Origin: Lachnospiraceae bacterium
GTDB lineage: Bacteria; Bacillota; Clostridia; Lachnospirales; Lachnospiraceae
Direction: 5' to 3'
Length of the DNA stretch: 64,000 nucleotides
NCBI GenBank assembly: GCA_017443065.1
Contig: JAFSPF010000031.1
Coordinates: 1-64,000 of the forward strand
The notes under the pieces are model-generated. The model did no database searches. It had not been told where the DNA came from and was given only the letters and a program-made list of their open reading frames with translations. Shown in pieces: positions 62,678 through 64,000 of this stretch. A program made the translations under genes and the position numbers. The first letter of the stretch is position 1. Every line of letters starts with the position of its first letter.

Positions 62678-63826
62678 ATGAAGAAGCTGATTTTTACAAA
62701 AGGCATGCTGCCGGCGCTGGACTATTTTACGGATCAGTTCTGCGCAGCCTGCGAAAGGAACGGATGGGCGTACACCGTGGCGGAGATGGGGCGTCCTCTT
62801 ACGGAGCAGACCTTCGCCTCATGGGTCACCGCGGGGGAAGAGTGCCTCACGGTGATGTTCAATAACGTCGGCTTATGGCTGAAGATGGGAGACCGCAATT
62901 TCTGGGAAGCGCATCATGTGCCGGTGGCCAACATTCTGGTGGACCATCCGCGGGCCTTTTACCGCTATCTGGACGAACCCATCCGTGGCCTGCGCTTTTA
63001 CTGCATCGACCGCAATCATGTCTCCTTTGTGAAGAAGTTTTATCCGGGGGCGGACGTCGCTTTTCTTCCGCATGGCGGCAACCGCGAGGGAGAACCCGTT
63101 CCGTGGGAGGAGCGGCCGATCGACGTGCTCTGGCTGTCCTCCTGTCAGGAGAAACAGCAGTTTTATCATATTGACCGTCTGCCGGATCAGGGCGCATCCT
63201 TCTACGGCCTGGTGATTCCGGCTTTACGGGAACAGGATGATGTGACCTGTGAGGCGGCGATTCACTCCTATCTCATACAGACCGGACAGGCGGATGAGGC
63301 GCTGGAAAAGCATCTCAACGAAGCATATGCCTTCCCCTGTGAAAACCATGTACGCCGCGAATTCAAGAAGCCCTTGCTGAGGGCGTTGTCCGACGCGGGG
63401 ATTCATACGGAGGTCTACGGCGAATACTGGGATGACGAGGGAGAGCGGTATGCAGACAGTATCCGTATCCATGGCCGCATCCCGGCGCGAGACTGTAACG
63501 CACTCATGTGCCGCGCAAAGATTGCGTTGAATGCCATGCCCTGGTTTAAGGACGGATCGCATGAACGCATATACAACGCCATGCTCTCGGGCGCTGTCTG
63601 CGTCACGGATGAAAGTGTGTATTTCCGGGAGACCCTGCGGGAGGGGGAAAACGTGTTGTTCTATGACCGGAAGCATCCGGAGGAAGCGGTGGCGCAGATC
63701 AGGGAGTTGCTGGCGGATCCGCAAAGAGCGGCGGAGATTGCCGGTAACGGAAAGAGGCTTGCGGAGGGCGGGGATACCTGGGAAGACCGACTGAAACAGC
63801 TGGTGGCCGACGCGGAAAACCGCTGA
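62678..63826 (+). CDS. CgeB-like glycosyltransferase
   Basis: A 382-residue protein: N-terminal half with NILVDHPRAFYRYL and YCIDRNHVSFVKKF; C-terminal GT1_2-type half with IRIHGRIPARDCNALMCRAK, MPWFKDGSHERIYNAMLSGA and VCVTDESVYF. It is related in design to the protein at 52437-53612. GAGAGG lies upstream of ATG 62678. Being next to the flagellin genes, it may glycosylate flagellin, but the intervening HipBA-like pair weakens that link. Confidence 0.78.
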   Translation: MKKLIFTKGMLPALDYFTDQFCAACERNGWAYTVAEMGRPLTEQTFASWVTAGEECLTVMFNNVGLWLKMGDRNFWEAHHVPVANILVDHPRAFYRYLDEPIRGLRFYCIDRNHVSFVKKFYPGADVAFLPHGGNREGEPVPWEERPIDVLWLSSCQEKQQFYHIDRLPDQGASFYGLVIPALREQDDVTCEAAIHSYLIQTGQADEALEKHLNEAYAFPCENHVRREFKKPLLRALSDAGIHTEVYGEYWDDEGERYADSIRIHGRIPARDCNALMCRAKIALNAMPWFKDGSHERIYNAMLSGAVCVTDESVYFRETLREGENVLFYDRKHPEEAVAQIRELLADPQRAAEIAGNGKRLAEGGDTWEDRLKQLVADAENR

Positions 63827-63842
63827 GACGCGGCGGGACGTA

Positions 63843-64000
63843 TTATACGGCGTCCGGAAAATAGTGCGAAAGAAAAATCTTGCGGTAGCGGTTATAGCTG
63901 TAAAGGCTCAGACGCCGTTCATCGCCGTGAATGCACCAGGCCGGCTGCTGTGCCGGTACGATGATCTTCTTTCCGTTCTTTTGAAATTCCATGCATTGTG
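63843..64000 (-). CDS. C-terminal end of an unidentified gene, cut by right edge
   Basis: On the minus strand 51 codons are open from the window edge to TAA at 63843-63845, including KKIIVPAQQPAWCIHGDE and ending FLSHYFPDAV. No family is recognised. It is convergent with the CgeB-like gene, 16 bp apart, with no clear terminator between. Confidence 0.5.
   Translation of the reverse strand, partial: QCMEFQKNGKKIIVPAQQPAWCIHGDERRLSLYSYNRYRKIFLSHYFPDAV

Noticed and set aside
1..64000. tRNA, rRNA, transposase, integrase or phage genes
   Set aside because: None was recognised in the long open frames or in the gaps that were read, so no such feature is reported.

Overview
The window looks like a chromosomal segment of a motile, Gram-positive, anaerobic Firmicute, most likely a Lachnospiraceae-type clostridium (inference). 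The reasons are moderate GC content, strong Shine-Dalgarno sites, sigma-28 promoters of the TAAA-N15-NCCGATAT type, a FliW/CsrA pair, two tandem FlgK genes, a class B sortase, InlB-type repeats and CopA. I saw no rRNA, tRNA, CRISPR array, insertion sequence or phage.

Region 1 (1-31853) is a cell-surface glycan locus. It holds a partial divergent membrane glycosyltransferase; a tightly overlapping operon from a TATAAT promoter at 1890-1918, with two polytopic membrane proteins, three GT4 enzymes, a DUF2334 deacetylase, a TupA-like ATP-grasp enzyme, a DUF362 protein and a GtrB/GtrC-type pair; a 2011-residue mosaic surface protein bracketed by an exact 25-bp direct repeat; and a second block with GT4, GT10, GT87, two GT2, a PglK/MsbA-like ABC exporter, another polytopic protein and a second ATP-grasp enzyme. 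Several multi-pass proteins resemble GT-C enzymes that use polyprenyl-phosphate sugars. No initiating phosphosugar transferase, Wzx or Wzy is visible.

Region 2 (31904-34638) is a copper P-type ATPase whose C-terminus is an in-frame CopZ-like domain with its own perfect ribosome binding site, followed by a strong terminator.

Region 3 (34723-43249) is a sortase module: a class B sortase, two large secreted proteins ending in DMP(K/R)TG plus a membrane anchor, and a small acidic protein between them.

Region 4 (43387-63826) is the late flagellar locus: a coiled-coil protein, flgM-flgN, flgK-flgK2-flgL, fliW-csrA, a CgeB-like glycosyltransferase, flaG-fliD-fliS-fliT-like-licD-family, and two flagellin genes. 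Four strong sigma-28 promoters and one N16 variant can be read directly. The first flagellin leader has a hairpin with GGA in its loop, as expected for CsrA. A Fic AMP-transferase sits between the flagellins. After the second flagellin comes a HipBA-like module in which the HipA N-terminal subdomain appears fused to the antitoxin rather than to the kinase. Another CgeB-like glycosyltransferase follows, and a minus-strand gene is cut by the right edge.

How the parts may work together (inference): the glycan locus builds and exports a decorated surface polymer, the sortase anchors large adhesin-like proteins, and the flagellar locus builds a filament that its resident glycosyltransferases and LicD-family enzyme may modify.
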